Assembly: GCF_004343605.1 (NCBI RefSeq)
Contig: NZ_POSF01000020.1
Location: forward strand, 59,451 to 123,450
Direction: 5' to 3'
Origin: Dehalobacter sp. 12DCB1
GTDB taxonomy: Bacteria; Bacillota; Desulfitobacteriia; Desulfitobacteriales; Syntrophobotulaceae
DNA: 64,000 bases
Shown here piece by piece: positions 42,774 through 52,084 of the stretch. The notes below the pieces were generated by a model that worked only from the letters and a program-made list of their open reading frames with translations, was not told the origin of the DNA and did no database searches. The position numbers were made by a program, and so were the translations under genes. The stretch's first letter is position 1. Each line of letters opens with the position of its first letter.

Positions 42774-44753
42774 TTGAAAAGCTATGACACCAAGAGTATT
42801 CGTAATATCTGTCTTGTTGGGCACGGAGGTTCAGGTAAAACGTCACTGGTAGAGACCATGCTTTTTAATGCCGGAGTAACGAACCGCATCGGGAAAGTAA
42901 ACGATGGAAACACCGTCTCAGATTACCTTCAAGAGGAAGTACAACGTCACATTTCAATTAGCACTTCATTAATTCCGATCGAGCATAAGGATGTTAAAGT
43001 TAATGTTCTCGATACACCCGGTTATTCCGATTTTATCGGTGAAGTCATCAGCGCTTTGCGCGTCGTGGAAACAAGTGTTTTTGTGATCAGCGGGGTTGAT
43101 GGTTTAGAAGTTCAGGCCGAGATCATCTGGGATCTGGTCGAAGAAAAACAAATTCCTAAAATTATTTTTATCAATAAACTGGACAGAGAAAATGCCAATG
43201 CAGAAAAGGTACTGGATCAGCTGAAATCAACTTATTCAAATACCCGTTTTGTTCAAATGCAGATTCCAATTGGCAAAGAGGCAGGATTCGAAGGTGTAGT
43301 TGGTCTGTTCCAAACCGACATACCTGATCAATATACAGATGATATTGCCGTATTGAAAGAAGCACTGGCTGAAGCTGCAGCTGAAGCCGATGATGACATC
43401 CTGATGAAATATCTAGATGGAGAGTCCCTGAATGATGAAGAATTAAAGACGATCACAGCCAAAGGGCTTGCTCAGAATATGATCGTTCCGGTTTTATTCG
43501 GTTCGGTAGAAAAAAATCTGGGCGTGAAGGAATTCATTCAATTCCTGGCAGACAATGTGCCTGCGCCTACACCTATAGACAAAAAAGCCGCGTTGGTCTT
43601 TAAGACACTTGCCGACCCCTATCTCGGCAAAATGACTTTCTTCAAAGCTTATGGCGGAATGTTTACCAGTGAGACAGTTGTCTACAATGCGAACCGGGAA
43701 GTCGAGGAAAAACTCGGCCAGCTGTTTTATCTGAGAGGGAAGAACCAGGATAATACGGCCAGCGTCCAAGCCGGCGATATTGCTGTCGTTGCGAAACTTC
43801 AGGAGACAAAAACAGGAGATACTTTTACAACGAAAGAGAAAGGTATCCAGCTGAACGGAATCGAATTTCCAAAACCAGCGCTATCGCTTTCTGTCAAACC
43901 GAAGAGCAAGGGTGATGAAGATAAGCTCGGATCCGCGCTGGCTAGGTTAGTCGATGAAGATCCGACCATCAGCGTCGGCAAAAACACAGAAACTAAACAG
44001 ACGATTTTAAGCGGGCTCGGTGAAATGCAGCTCGATATTGTTGGTGAAAAACTGGCCAGAAAATTTGGTGTTGCCGTCGAGACCGAAGTACCGAAAGTTC
44101 CTTACAGAGAAACGATCAAAAAATTGGTGCAAGTTGAAGGCAAACACAAGAAACAAAGCGGCGGCCATGGCCAATACGGACACGTTTGGATTAAGATGCA
44201 GCCAAACCCGGAAAAAGACTTTGAATTTAAAGAAGAAGTTTTCGGTGGAGCGGTTCCGAGAAACTATTTCCCTGCTGTTGAAAAAGGTCTGCGAGAGGCC
44301 GTGGCGGAAGGTTTCCTGGCCGGCTATCCGATGACCAATGTTAAATTTACGCTGTATGACGGATCGTATCACAGCGTGGACTCGTCAGAAATGGCGTTTA
44401 AGCTTGCGGCTCATCTTGCTTTCAAGAAAGGTGCTGAAATGGCCAACGCGGTATTAATGGAACCAGTCGTTGAGGCTGAGGTCAAGGTTCCTGAAGCATT
44501 CATGGGTGATGTCATCGGAGATTTGAACGCTAAACGCGGCAAGGTCCTAGGTATGGAACCGGACGGCAAATTTCAGGTGATTAAAGCCCATGTACCCCAA
44601 TCCGAAATGATGCGTTATTCCATTGACCTCAAGGCTATGACGCAGGGAAGAGGAACGTTCACGACTCATTTCATCGGGTACGAAGAAGTTCCGGCAAGAT
44701 TATCCGACGCGCTGGTCGCTCAACTCAAGAAAGAACACCAACATCACGAATAA
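42774..44753 (+). CDS. EF-G-like translation factor paralogue
   Basis: This 659-residue GTPase is of the EF-G family: ICLVGHGGSGKTSLVE (G1), NVLDTPGYSDF (G3), FINKLDREN (G4), then the EF-G domains II-V (PYRETIKK; HGQYGHVWIKM). It is shorter than canonical EF-G (about 690) and is not next to rpsL/rpsG/tuf, so it is the EF-G-like (COG0480) paralogue found in many Clostridia. That paralogue may act in ribosome recycling or stress. TTG start, with AAAGGGGAG upstream. Confidence 0.88.
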   Translation: MKSYDTKSIRNICLVGHGGSGKTSLVETMLFNAGVTNRIGKVNDGNTVSDYLQEEVQRHISISTSLIPIEHKDVKVNVLDTPGYSDFIGEVISALRVVETSVFVISGVDGLEVQAEIIWDLVEEKQIPKIIFINKLDRENANAEKVLDQLKSTYSNTRFVQMQIPIGKEAGFEGVVGLFQTDIPDQYTDDIAVLKEALAEAAAEADDDILMKYLDGESLNDEELKTITAKGLAQNMIVPVLFGSVEKNLGVKEFIQFLADNVPAPTPIDKKAALVFKTLADPYLGKMTFFKAYGGMFTSETVVYNANREVEEKLGQLFYLRGKNQDNTASVQAGDIAVVAKLQETKTGDTFTTKEKGIQLNGIEFPKPALSLSVKPKSKGDEDKLGSALARLVDEDPTISVGKNTETKQTILSGLGEMQLDIVGEKLARKFGVAVETEVPKVPYRETIKKLVQVEGKHKKQSGGHGQYGHVWIKMQPNPEKDFEFKEEVFGGAVPRNYFPAVEKGLREAVAEGFLAGYPMTNVKFTLYDGSYHSVDSSEMAFKLAAHLAFKKGAEMANAVLMEPVVEAEVKVPEAFMGDVIGDLNAKRGKVLGMEPDGKFQVIKAHVPQSEMMRYSIDLKAMTQGRGTFTTHFIGYEEVPARLSDALVAQLKKEHQHHE

Positions 44754-44776
44754 AGCTCAATGATTGTAGGTAGGAT

Positions 44777-44810
44777 AAAGCCGCTAACGAATTTTGTTAG
44801 CGGCTTTTTG
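44777..44810 (+). terminator. Intrinsic terminator after the EF-G paralogue
   Basis: AAAGCCGCTAAC (44777-44788) pairs perfectly with GTTAGCGGCTTT (44796-44807), 12 pairs, followed by TT. Confidence 0.88.
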
Positions 44811-44850
44811 TCAATTGCCAACATTTCAGCAGACAGTAAGACTTGTATTA

Positions 44851-44887
44851 AGTTAACTAATAGTTAACTTTTTTTACAATAGTTAAC
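44851..44887. promoter_or_regulatory. Putative operator: three AGTTAAC sites around a -10
   Basis: AGTTAACT at 44851-44858 and 44862-44869 and AGTTAAC at 44881-44887 surround the -10-like TACAAT (44875-44880). The site is a palindrome and the array lies directly before the XRE-type regulator gene, so autoregulation is likely. The 11-base spacing of the first two sites is one helical turn. Confidence 0.55.
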
Positions 44888-44949
44888 GACGATTCCGTTG
44901 AGCGTTACAAAAAAGAAGACTATAATGGACTTGAAAGGAGGTGGGATCC

Positions 44950-46068
44950 ATGACGAAAATCAACATCGGAAAAATGATTGCAGCCCGAAGAAAAGAAAAA
45001 GATCTTACTCAGGAAGAACTAGCCGAATATCTTGGGGTATCCAAGCCGGCAGTTTCCAAATGGGAGTCAGGACAAAGCTATCCAGATATTATGCTTTTGC
45101 CTGTGTTAGCAGCCTTCTTCAACGTAAGTGTCGATGAGCTTCTGGGGTATGAAGCCCAAATGACAAGGGAAGATATAAGAAAACTGTACCGCAGACTGGC
45201 AACTGCTTTTGCATCGGAGTCTTTTGACCAAACCTACTCCGAGTGCCTAACGTATATCAAAAAGTACCATTCGTGCTGGAATCTGGTGCATTCCATCGCG
45301 CAGCTGCTGGTTAATCATGCACCGCTTGCCGGCGGACCAGACCGGATGAACGACGTTTTGCGGGAAGCCTCGGGATATTTTGAGTGTGTGGAAAAGAACA
45401 GCGGTGACGCGGCACTGGCTAGGGAGGCGCTTTCCTTGAGAGCATACTGTTGCCTGGCCCTGCAGGAGCCTGCCCAAGCTATTGATCTGCTCGAAGGGAT
45501 CGAGGAAGGACCGGTATCAACGGGAATACTGCTGGCCAAAGCCTATGCGATGAAAGGTGACAGCGACCGCGCCAAGCGTTATCTCCAGCAATCTATTTAC
45601 ACGAATGTAGCCAGTCTTTTCGGAGCTTTTCCCGACCTGATGGCACTTTATGCAGATGCTCCGGAAAAAACGGATACCTGTCTACAAAAGGCGCTGAGTC
45701 TTGGGGAGGTGTTTCAGCTCAAAGAGATGCAGCCGGCCCATTATTTCACGGTGTATCTCACAGCAGCCGCGCTTTACACAGCGCAAAACCGAAACGAGAA
45801 AGCGCTGGATATGTTGGAAGCATACGCGGATATTATTTTTCAAAAGAATACTTTTCCGCTAAAACTAAAAGGGAATTCATTTTTTGACATGCTGCAGCCG
45901 TATTTTGAATCTCTCAATTTGGGAGGTGATGCTCCGCGCAGCGATAAACTCATCCGTAAAGATTTAAAGAGCGTTGTTGTAGATAATCCTGCGTTTCAAA
46001 GTCTTAAATCGGAGGAGCGTTATCAGAAACTTTGGCGACGACTTGAATCGATGGAGGAGGAAGCCTAA
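44950..46068 (+). CDS. XRE-family regulator with helical-repeat sensor domain
   Basis: This 372-residue protein has an N-terminal XRE helix-turn-helix (IAARRKEKDLTQEELAEYLG, then VSKPAVSKWESGQSYPDI). About 300 residues of helical TPR-like repeats follow. The ATG at 44950 has AAAGGAGGTG upstream. It is the first gene of a tightly coupled operon with a small PLDc_N membrane protein and an ABC exporter. It probably represses or senses a substrate of that exporter, for instance an antimicrobial (inference). Confidence 0.85.
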   Translation: MTKINIGKMIAARRKEKDLTQEELAEYLGVSKPAVSKWESGQSYPDIMLLPVLAAFFNVSVDELLGYEAQMTREDIRKLYRRLATAFASESFDQTYSECLTYIKKYHSCWNLVHSIAQLLVNHAPLAGGPDRMNDVLREASGYFECVEKNSGDAALAREALSLRAYCCLALQEPAQAIDLLEGIEEGPVSTGILLAKAYAMKGDSDRAKRYLQQSIYTNVASLFGAFPDLMALYADAPEKTDTCLQKALSLGEVFQLKEMQPAHYFTVYLTAAALYTAQNRNEKALDMLEAYADIIFQKNTFPLKLKGNSFFDMLQPYFESLNLGGDAPRSDKLIRKDLKSVVVDNPAFQSLKSEERYQKLWRRLESMEEEA

Positions 46069-46268
46069 TGGAAGATTTAATGTCCTATTTACCTTTTCTA
46101 ATTCCGGTCATGGTGATTGAACTTGCCCTGGCAGCAGCTGCGCTCGTTCATATTTTTCGGCACAGGACTTACCGCATCGGCAATCAGGTGCTTTGGGTGA
46201 TTGTCGTCGTCCTGTTCCAGATAATCGGCCCTATCTTGTATTTTACCTTAGGCAAAGGTGACGACTAA
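46068..46268 (+). CDS. PLDc_N-domain small membrane protein
   Basis: This 66-residue protein has two membrane helices and the PLDc_N pattern (ALVHIFRHRTYRIGNQVLW, then IIGPILYFTLGKGDD). This domain is found at the N-terminus of cardiolipin synthases and as a stand-alone small protein in bacteriocin-immunity-like or ABC operons. Stop/start overlaps on both sides (TAATG twice) show strict coupling to the regulator and the ATPase. Confidence 0.85.
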   Translation: MEDLMSYLPFLIPVMVIELALAAAALVHIFRHRTYRIGNQVLWVIVVVLFQIIGPILYFTLGKGDD

Positions 46269-47185
46269 TGGAAATTCTGAAGCTGGAACATGTCAAGAAA
46301 AACTTCGGGGAACTTCCGGTCATACAAGATTTGAGCTTCTCGGTCTCCGAAAGCTCCGTTTTTGGTCTGATCGGAAAAAACGGAGCGGGGAAGACAACTA
46401 CCATGAAAATGCTTCTGGGCTTTTTAAAGACTGACGCTGGAGAAATCAAAGTATGCGGGGAAAAAGTTGCTTTCGGAGACACAAAAACCAACAGGCATGT
46501 GGGTTATCTTCCGGATGTCCCGGAATTCTACAGTTACATGACACCTGTCGAATATTTAAGGCTGTGCGGGGAAATCTCCGGTCAAAAGCTTGGTCCAATC
46601 CGGAAAAAGACGGAAGAACTGCTGGCTCTGGTAGGACTGGAGAACAGTAATCGAAAAATAAGCGGCTATTCCAGAGGAATGAAACAACGGCTGGGGATTG
46701 CCCAGGCTTTGATGAACGAGCCGAGGCTCCTGATCTGCGATGAGCCGACGTCGGCGCTTGACCCCGTTGGCAGAAAAGAAATATTGGACATTTTATCCGT
46801 TGCCGGGAAGCAGACTGCCATTTTAATTTCTACCCACATTTTAGCCGATGTGGAACGGCTCTGTGACCATATTGGGATTCTGGATGAAGGGAAGCTTGTT
46901 TTACAAGGGAAACTCTCCGATATCAAGAATAGCTACCGCCATAGTTCCGTTCGGATCACGTTGGCGGATCAAGACAGTGTTGCCGTTCTTGCCGGGAAGC
47001 TTGCTGATCTCCCCTTTGTATCGGCGGTGGAGGCCAAAGATAATTCCCTGACTGTCCGCATTGCGGACATTGCAGCGGAAGGACGACTAATTCAGGAACT
47101 GCTGCTCAGGGAACAGGTTTTTGTTCTGAAGTATGAAGTGCTTGAACCTTCGCTGGAAGATGTGTTTTTGGAGGTTATTCAATGA
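46268..47185 (+). CDS. ABC exporter ATP-binding protein
   Basis: This 305-residue ATPase shows Walker A GLIGKNGAGKTTTMKML, the signature YSRGMKQRLGIAQALM, Walker B LLICDEPTSALDP and the H-loop STHILADV. The C-terminal 80 residues form the accessory domain typical of drug and bacteriocin exporters (BcrA/CcmA type). It overlaps the permease gene by 4 bases. Confidence 0.93.
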   Translation: MEILKLEHVKKNFGELPVIQDLSFSVSESSVFGLIGKNGAGKTTTMKMLLGFLKTDAGEIKVCGEKVAFGDTKTNRHVGYLPDVPEFYSYMTPVEYLRLCGEISGQKLGPIRKKTEELLALVGLENSNRKISGYSRGMKQRLGIAQALMNEPRLLICDEPTSALDPVGRKEILDILSVAGKQTAILISTHILADVERLCDHIGILDEGKLVLQGKLSDIKNSYRHSSVRITLADQDSVAVLAGKLADLPFVSAVEAKDNSLTVRIADIAAEGRLIQELLLREQVFVLKYEVLEPSLEDVFLEVIQ

Positions 47186-47946
47186 ATGGTTTCATCGCTT
47201 TTACTAAAAAAGAATTTCTGGAGCAAATCCGCAGCTATAAAGCCGTTATTATGGTTTCTGTACTCTTTTTGTTCGGTATGACGAGTCCCTTGCTGGCCAA
47301 GATGATGCCCGATATTTTCGCCCAGCTGACTGTTCAGGGAATAACCATCAGCATGCCTGAGCCGACAGTTCTGGATGCCTATGGCCAATTTTTCAAGAAC
47401 ATGAGCCAAATGGGTTTGATCATCCTGCTGCTTGTCTTTAACGTTATACTCTCCCAGGAAGTGACACGCGGTACACTGGTCATTTTTCTCGCCAAGGGAT
47501 TGTCCCGGTCTGCGGTCATCATGTCAAAATACTTGGCGTCTTTGATTTTGTGGACGGTCAGCTATGTCCTTGCCGCGATCACCGATTACGGCTACACCGT
47601 TTATCTGTTCGGAAATTTTTCCTTGCCGCATCTGTTTTTTTCGTTGTTTTGCCTATGGCTGTTCGGCGCTTTTCTCTTGGCGGTTCTCCTGCTGGCAAGC
47701 ACAATTACATCCGGAAATTACGGAGGATTGCTTCTAACAGCTGCAGTCATGATGGTCCTGCTGATCGCCAATGTGTTCCCGCCGCTTCAAAAATGGAATC
47801 CGGTCGCGCTTGCCTCGGATAACATCACACTGCTTACCAATGCGAAAACAATCGGCGACATGTCCGCAACAGTTTGGACGACACTGCTGCTGATTGTGTT
47901 AGGTCTGATTCTTTCACTCCTGGTGTTCAGAAAAAAGAAACTATAA
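47182..47946 (+). CDS. ABC exporter permease (ABC-2 type)
   Basis: This 254-residue membrane protein has six helices and begins with the amphipathic NGFIAFTKKEFLEQIRSYK typical of ABC-2 permeases. LSQEVTRGTLVIFLAKGLSR is the conserved coupling segment. It forms a dimeric exporter with the preceding ATPase. The substrate is unknown; homologues move peptides or antibiotics. Confidence 0.9.
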   Translation: MNGFIAFTKKEFLEQIRSYKAVIMVSVLFLFGMTSPLLAKMMPDIFAQLTVQGITISMPEPTVLDAYGQFFKNMSQMGLIILLLVFNVILSQEVTRGTLVIFLAKGLSRSAVIMSKYLASLILWTVSYVLAAITDYGYTVYLFGNFSLPHLFFSLFCLWLFGAFLLAVLLLASTITSGNYGGLLLTAAVMMVLLIANVFPPLQKWNPVALASDNITLLTNAKTIGDMSATVWTTLLLIVLGLILSLLVFRKKKL

Positions 47947-47957
47947 GGTGAAACACG

Positions 47958-48185
47958 ATGAATGAAAACATCACTGGTTACAAAGCGAAAGAAGTAAAGG
48001 GTCAAGTGTTTGGGTTAGTCGTAAGGAGTAGGGGCCTAGGAGGTAACATTATTGCTAGCTTAAGAAGTCTCGTTGGCGGAGAAATCTGTGAATACACATT
48101 TATGCTTGAAGATGCTCGTAAACAAACGATCGACCGCCTCGTAATGAATGCAACTGCAATGGGAAATAACGATAGACCCGAGTAA
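47958..48185 (+). CDS. Truncated YbjQ/DUF74-like protein
   Basis: This 75-residue frame resembles the first two thirds of YbjQ-family proteins (about 105 residues): LGGNIIASLRSLVGG then EDARKQTIDRLVMNATAMG. After the conserved M-G the usual NAVVGVRFD strand is missing; instead the frame runs NNDRPE and stops. It is probably a decayed gene. The start is ATG shortly after the permease, and the region behind it is also degenerate. Confidence 0.6.
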   Translation: MNENITGYKAKEVKGQVFGLVVRSRGLGGNIIASLRSLVGGEICEYTFMLEDARKQTIDRLVMNATAMGNNDRPE

Positions 48186-48342
48186 TGGAAAAAGGTTTAG
48201 GGTTTACTACAGGACGCGGTTAGGACGCAGCGGGAACCTGTGAGGCGTTCTACGACAGCCCAAAGAGTAGTTTTACTTTATGGTAAAATAAGGTATTGAT
48301 ATAATTGAATACTCATAATGTCAAGTTGCCTTAAGTAATGGC

Positions 48343-48509
48343 ATTATCCTTGCTCTGAAAAATGAACTTTACGCCTTTGTACAGGCACATAATATTGCTG
48401 CCGCCAAGAAACAGCTGAGAAGTAATGCCTTTGGTGTGATGATTCTTTGGTATTGTATGCCATGACGGACAAGCAAAGTATCGTGGAACGACTGCGGGAG
48501 GCAGAATAG
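48343..48509 (+). pseudogene. Possible gene remnant with frameshift
   Basis: A frame without a start encodes ELYAFVQAHNIAAAKKQLRS and stops near 48465. The next frame continues with AMTDKQSIVERLREAE and stops at 48509. This looks like the tail of a gene broken by a frameshift; I do not know the family. It lies in the 420-base gap 48186-48607, which otherwise holds a GGACGC/GCGTTC hairpin near 48235 and a promoter-like TTGATATAAT near 48296. Confidence 0.3.
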
Positions 48510-48607
48510 GTTTGTATTTGTGAGCAGACTTTTTTAGGTTGATTTCATCTTGCTTTTTCAGGTAAAATATAATGAAATGATCAACTTGAGGATGGAGATA
48601 TAGGATT

Positions 48608-49777
48608 ATGAGTATGATATTTGCAGATCGGATGAACAGACTGGGCAGTGAAACAGCTTTTGAAATGCTGGCGAAGGCTAAGGTTTTGGAAGCGCAGGGA
48701 AGGGAAATCGTTCATCTTGAGATTGGCGAGCCGGATTTTCCGACGTTGCCCAATATTATAGAAAAAGGAATGGAATGCATGCGGGCGGGCATGACAAAAT
48801 ACACGCCTTCTTCGGGCTTGCTGGAGGCAAGACGGGCGGTTGCGGATTATGCGGGCGGTAAAAGAGGCTATAAAATTGACCCTGAAGAAGTGGTCATGAC
48901 GGCAGGCGGCAAGCCGATCATGTTTTACGCGATTTTAGCCACGGTTAACCCCGGAGATGAGGTTATTTATCCGAACCCTGGTTTTCCTATCTATGAATCT
49001 GTCATTAAGTTTGTCGGGGGAGTCCCGGTACCGATTCCGCTGCGCGAAGAAAATGAGTTCAGGATGGATATCCAGGAATTTAAAACCCTTGTGACAGACA
49101 AAACAAGAATGGTAATTATCAACTCACCGCAAAACCCGACCGGCGGAATGCTGACCAAAGAAGACTACCAGGAAATCGCCGATTTTCTGGCTGACCGGAA
49201 TATTGTGATTCTCTCGGATGAAATTTATGAGAATGTCGTCTATGAGGAGTCGTCTTTTTCGATCTCTTCGCTTCCGCATATGAGAGAAAAAACCATTATA
49301 CTTAACGGATTTTCGAAGACCTATGCAATGACCGGCTGGCGTGCCGGGTACGGTATCATGCCGAAAGAAGCCGCTCAACAAATTGGCAAACTCGTTGTCA
49401 ACAGTACATCCTGTCTGGCAGGTTTTACACAAATGGCTTGTATTGAAGCTTTGACCGGATCGCAGGACGAAGTCTTAAAAAGGGCAGAGCAGTTCAGAAT
49501 CAGAAGGGACCGGATTGTTGACGGACTGAATGCCATCAGTGGTGTTACCTGTCTGAAACCGCGCGGTGCTTTTTACGTGTTCCCAAATATTAAAGCTTTT
49601 GGGAAAACCAGTAAGGAGATGGCTGAATACCTGTTAAACGAAGCGGGCGTTGCGACGCTTTGGGGCAGTTCATTCGGTGAATACGGCGAGGGATATCTGA
49701 GGATTTCCTATGCAAATTCCTTGGAGAATATTGAGAAAGCTGTAAGCCAAATTGATGCTGCCCTGAAGAAGTTATAA
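48608..49777 (+). CDS. PLP-dependent aminotransferase, class I/II
   Basis: This 389-residue fold-type I aminotransferase has the PLP lysine in NGFSKTYAMTGWRAGYG, the conserved NSPQNPTGG (Asn contacting PLP), SDEIYENV (Asp) and the C-terminal substrate Arg in LRISYAN. It resembles AspC-like or aromatic aminotransferases (AspB/PatA group); the substrate cannot be decided. A terminator follows, and it is unrelated to the ech operon downstream. Confidence 0.92.
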   Translation: MSMIFADRMNRLGSETAFEMLAKAKVLEAQGREIVHLEIGEPDFPTLPNIIEKGMECMRAGMTKYTPSSGLLEARRAVADYAGGKRGYKIDPEEVVMTAGGKPIMFYAILATVNPGDEVIYPNPGFPIYESVIKFVGGVPVPIPLREENEFRMDIQEFKTLVTDKTRMVIINSPQNPTGGMLTKEDYQEIADFLADRNIVILSDEIYENVVYEESSFSISSLPHMREKTIILNGFSKTYAMTGWRAGYGIMPKEAAQQIGKLVVNSTSCLAGFTQMACIEALTGSQDEVLKRAEQFRIRRDRIVDGLNAISGVTCLKPRGAFYVFPNIKAFGKTSKEMAEYLLNEAGVATLWGSSFGEYGEGYLRISYANSLENIEKAVSQIDAALKKL

Positions 49778-49796
49778 ATGATTTTGAGACAATAAA

Positions 49797-49827
49797 CGGT
49801 GCAGTGTGAGACTGCACCGATAAATTT
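49797..49827 (+). terminator. Terminator after the aminotransferase
   Basis: CGGTGCAGT (49797-49805) pairs perfectly with ACTGCACCG (49811-49819), followed by ATAAATTT. Confidence 0.72.
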
Positions 49828-49996
49828 ATGGACGATTTTCAGTAACCAAAGAGAAGAACACGCTAACATTAATAATACCAATGAAGAAATCCAGAGGAAC
49901 AGAGAAATTCTTTTGGGTATACTGAGCAAAAGAAGCAGAAAATTTTGAATAGTTTGAACTTTCTCAAAAAAAGTTTAGAAAATTGTTGCAATATTG

Positions 49997-50025
49997 TTGA
50001 AATTATCGAAGTTAGTCCTTATACT
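49997..50025 (+). promoter_or_regulatory. Probable promoter of the ech-hyp operon
   Basis: TTGAAA (49997-50002), a 17-base spacer and TATACT (50020-50025). The leader to the echA start is about 160 bases and contains the hairpin AGAATAAG (50107-50114) with CTTATTCT (50125-50132). The 410-base gap between 49777 and 50192 holds no gene. Confidence 0.6.
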
Positions 50026-50191
50026 AAATACTAAACCTTGGTTTGAAACAATTCTGAAACCATATTTTACATTATTGGAAAGGGGGACATAATAATTACA
50101 GAAGGTAGAATAAGAACTGGGCACCTTATTCTGCTAGCGAGTCCATAATGAGGTTAATGAATGAATAATAATTAAGGGGAAAGAGGACACT

Positions 50192-52084
50192 ATGAACACT
50201 GTGCTATTTCTTATTTCATTTCCAATTGTTGTTGCACTGCTTTTGCTTATCCTGCCGCAGCCGGCCGTACGAAAAGGCATTGTGGTGCTGTCGACAATCA
50301 TTCTGACTGTAGCATCAGTATATTTGGTTGTTCAGTATTTTAACACAGGGGCAGTATTTTTTAATCTGGATAATCAATATATTGATCTTGGAATATTCGC
50401 TGTTGAGATCATTCTAGCAGTCATTGTCATTGGTATTTCGCTGAAATACAAACAGTATCTGGCTGGGCTTTTGATGCTTACCAGTGCTGCAATTATGATA
50501 TGGTTTGAAGGTTCTTATGGGGAAGAGATTCAGACATCGTATAATTTATTTGTTGATAATCTCTCTTTGATCATGACACTGATCATTGGCGTCATCAGCA
50601 GTATGATAGCGATATTTGCTGTTGGCTATATGAAGGATTATCATCATCATCACAAGGACGTTAAAGACAGAACCCCGTTTTTCTTTTTCGTTATCTTCGT
50701 TTTTCTGGGAGCGATGTATGGGGTTGTTTTTGCCAACAATCTGATGTGGCTTTATTTCTTTTGGGAAATTACCACATTCAGTTCATTCTTCCTGATCGGT
50801 TACAGCCGCGAAGAAATTGCGATTAAGAATGCATTCAGGGCTTTAAACATGAACCTACTTGGCGGACTTGGTTTTTCCATTGCCATTGTCTACTTATTTA
50901 TCAATGCACATACGATTGAGTTGAACCAGCTGCCGGAGCTTGCGTCTACCGTAGTGCTTCTGCCGACAGCTTTACTTGCGTTTGCCGGGTTAACGAAGGC
51001 TGCCCAGATGCCGTTTTCTTCTTGGCTGCTTGGAGCGATGGTTGCGCCGACTCCTGTTTCCGCACTGCTCCATTCCAGTACCATGATTAAAGCTGGTGTG
51101 TACTTAATCATCAGACTTTCACCGGTTTTTGCTTTTGTTGACGGCGGTTCAATGGTCGGACTATTTGTCGCGATGGTTGGGGCGGTGACATTTGTCCTGA
51201 CATCCTTTATGGCAATTTCCCAGTCGGATGCCAAACGTGTACTTGCGTATTCCACGATCGCCAATCTTGTCCTGATTATTGTCTGTGCGGGTATTGGGAC
51301 CTATCAATTGATGTGGGCTGCGCTCATGCTTGTAATCTTCCATGCGATTGCCAAGTCTTTGCTGTTCCTGTCCGTGGGTACAGTTGAGCATAACATTGGT
51401 GACCGTGTCATCGAGTCCATGGACGGACTGATAACCAAAATGCCGAAGATTGCAATTGGTATGGTCGTCGGGATTGCGGGAATGTTTCTTGCTCCGTTCG
51501 GAATGCTAATAAGTAAATGGGCGGCTCTTGAAGGATTGGTTACAGCAAATCCGATGCTTACGGTATTTGTGGCCTTTGGCAGTGCAGCAACTTTATTCTT
51601 CTGGACTAAATGGCTCGGTAAGCTTCTGATGGTTAAAGAAAAACCACCGGAATTCCAACCGAAGGTCCCGGCGACAGAACGCTTCGCGTTAACTACTCTT
51701 GCTGTTTTAACAATTGGGGTTTGCCTGCTGTTCCCGCTTATCTCGAAATATTCTCTGGAGCCGTTTATTGCATCGATCTATAATCAGACCTACCTGCTCG
51801 ATCAGGGTAATGTCATCATCCTTCTGATTATGGTCGGACTGATGGTTATTCTGCCAGTTAGTCTATCGTTCACGCACAAGAATGTTCAGTATAAGCCGCA
51901 GTACCTGGCAGGACTCAATACTTCCGAAAAAGAGAGATTTTATGGCTCTCTCGGACTTACAAGAGAAATAACGGTGAGGAGTTTCTATCTGGAAAGTATT
52001 TTTGGCGAGAGCAAACTGTTTAAACTTGGCGTTGTGAGCAGTATTGTTCTAATTATCATAATGTTTGGGGTGGGGATCATATGA
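50192..52084 (+). CDS. echA: Ech hydrogenase subunit EchA (NuoL-like)
   Basis: This 630-residue integral membrane protein of the proton-pumping NuoL/MrpA family has about 16 helices. Landmarks are MWLYFFWEITTFSSFFLIGY (the conserved Glu), TKAAQMPFSSWLLGAMVAPTP.. at the central lysine helix, and the HSSTMIKAGVYL helix. It is the ion-translocating subunit of a group 4 membrane-bound [NiFe] hydrogenase that couples ferredoxin oxidation and proton reduction to an ion gradient. It overlaps echB by 4 bases. Confidence 0.93.
   Translation: MNTVLFLISFPIVVALLLLILPQPAVRKGIVVLSTIILTVASVYLVVQYFNTGAVFFNLDNQYIDLGIFAVEIILAVIVIGISLKYKQYLAGLLMLTSAAIMIWFEGSYGEEIQTSYNLFVDNLSLIMTLIIGVISSMIAIFAVGYMKDYHHHHKDVKDRTPFFFFVIFVFLGAMYGVVFANNLMWLYFFWEITTFSSFFLIGYSREEIAIKNAFRALNMNLLGGLGFSIAIVYLFINAHTIELNQLPELASTVVLLPTALLAFAGLTKAAQMPFSSWLLGAMVAPTPVSALLHSSTMIKAGVYLIIRLSPVFAFVDGGSMVGLFVAMVGAVTFVLTSFMAISQSDAKRVLAYSTIANLVLIIVCAGIGTYQLMWAALMLVIFHAIAKSLLFLSVGTVEHNIGDRVIESMDGLITKMPKIAIGMVVGIAGMFLAPFGMLISKWAALEGLVTANPMLTVFVAFGSAATLFFWTKWLGKLLMVKEKPPEFQPKVPATERFALTTLAVLTIGVCLLFPLISKYSLEPFIASIYNQTYLLDQGNVIILLIMVGLMVILPVSLSFTHKNVQYKPQYLAGLNTSEKERFYGSLGLTREITVRSFYLESIFGESKLFKLGVVSSIVLIIIMFGVGII

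Noticed and set aside
50026..50191. Leader peptide before echA (frame after GGAAAGGGGGACAT)
   Set aside because: The open stretch would need an ATT start and is not in line with the SD-like purines; no support.
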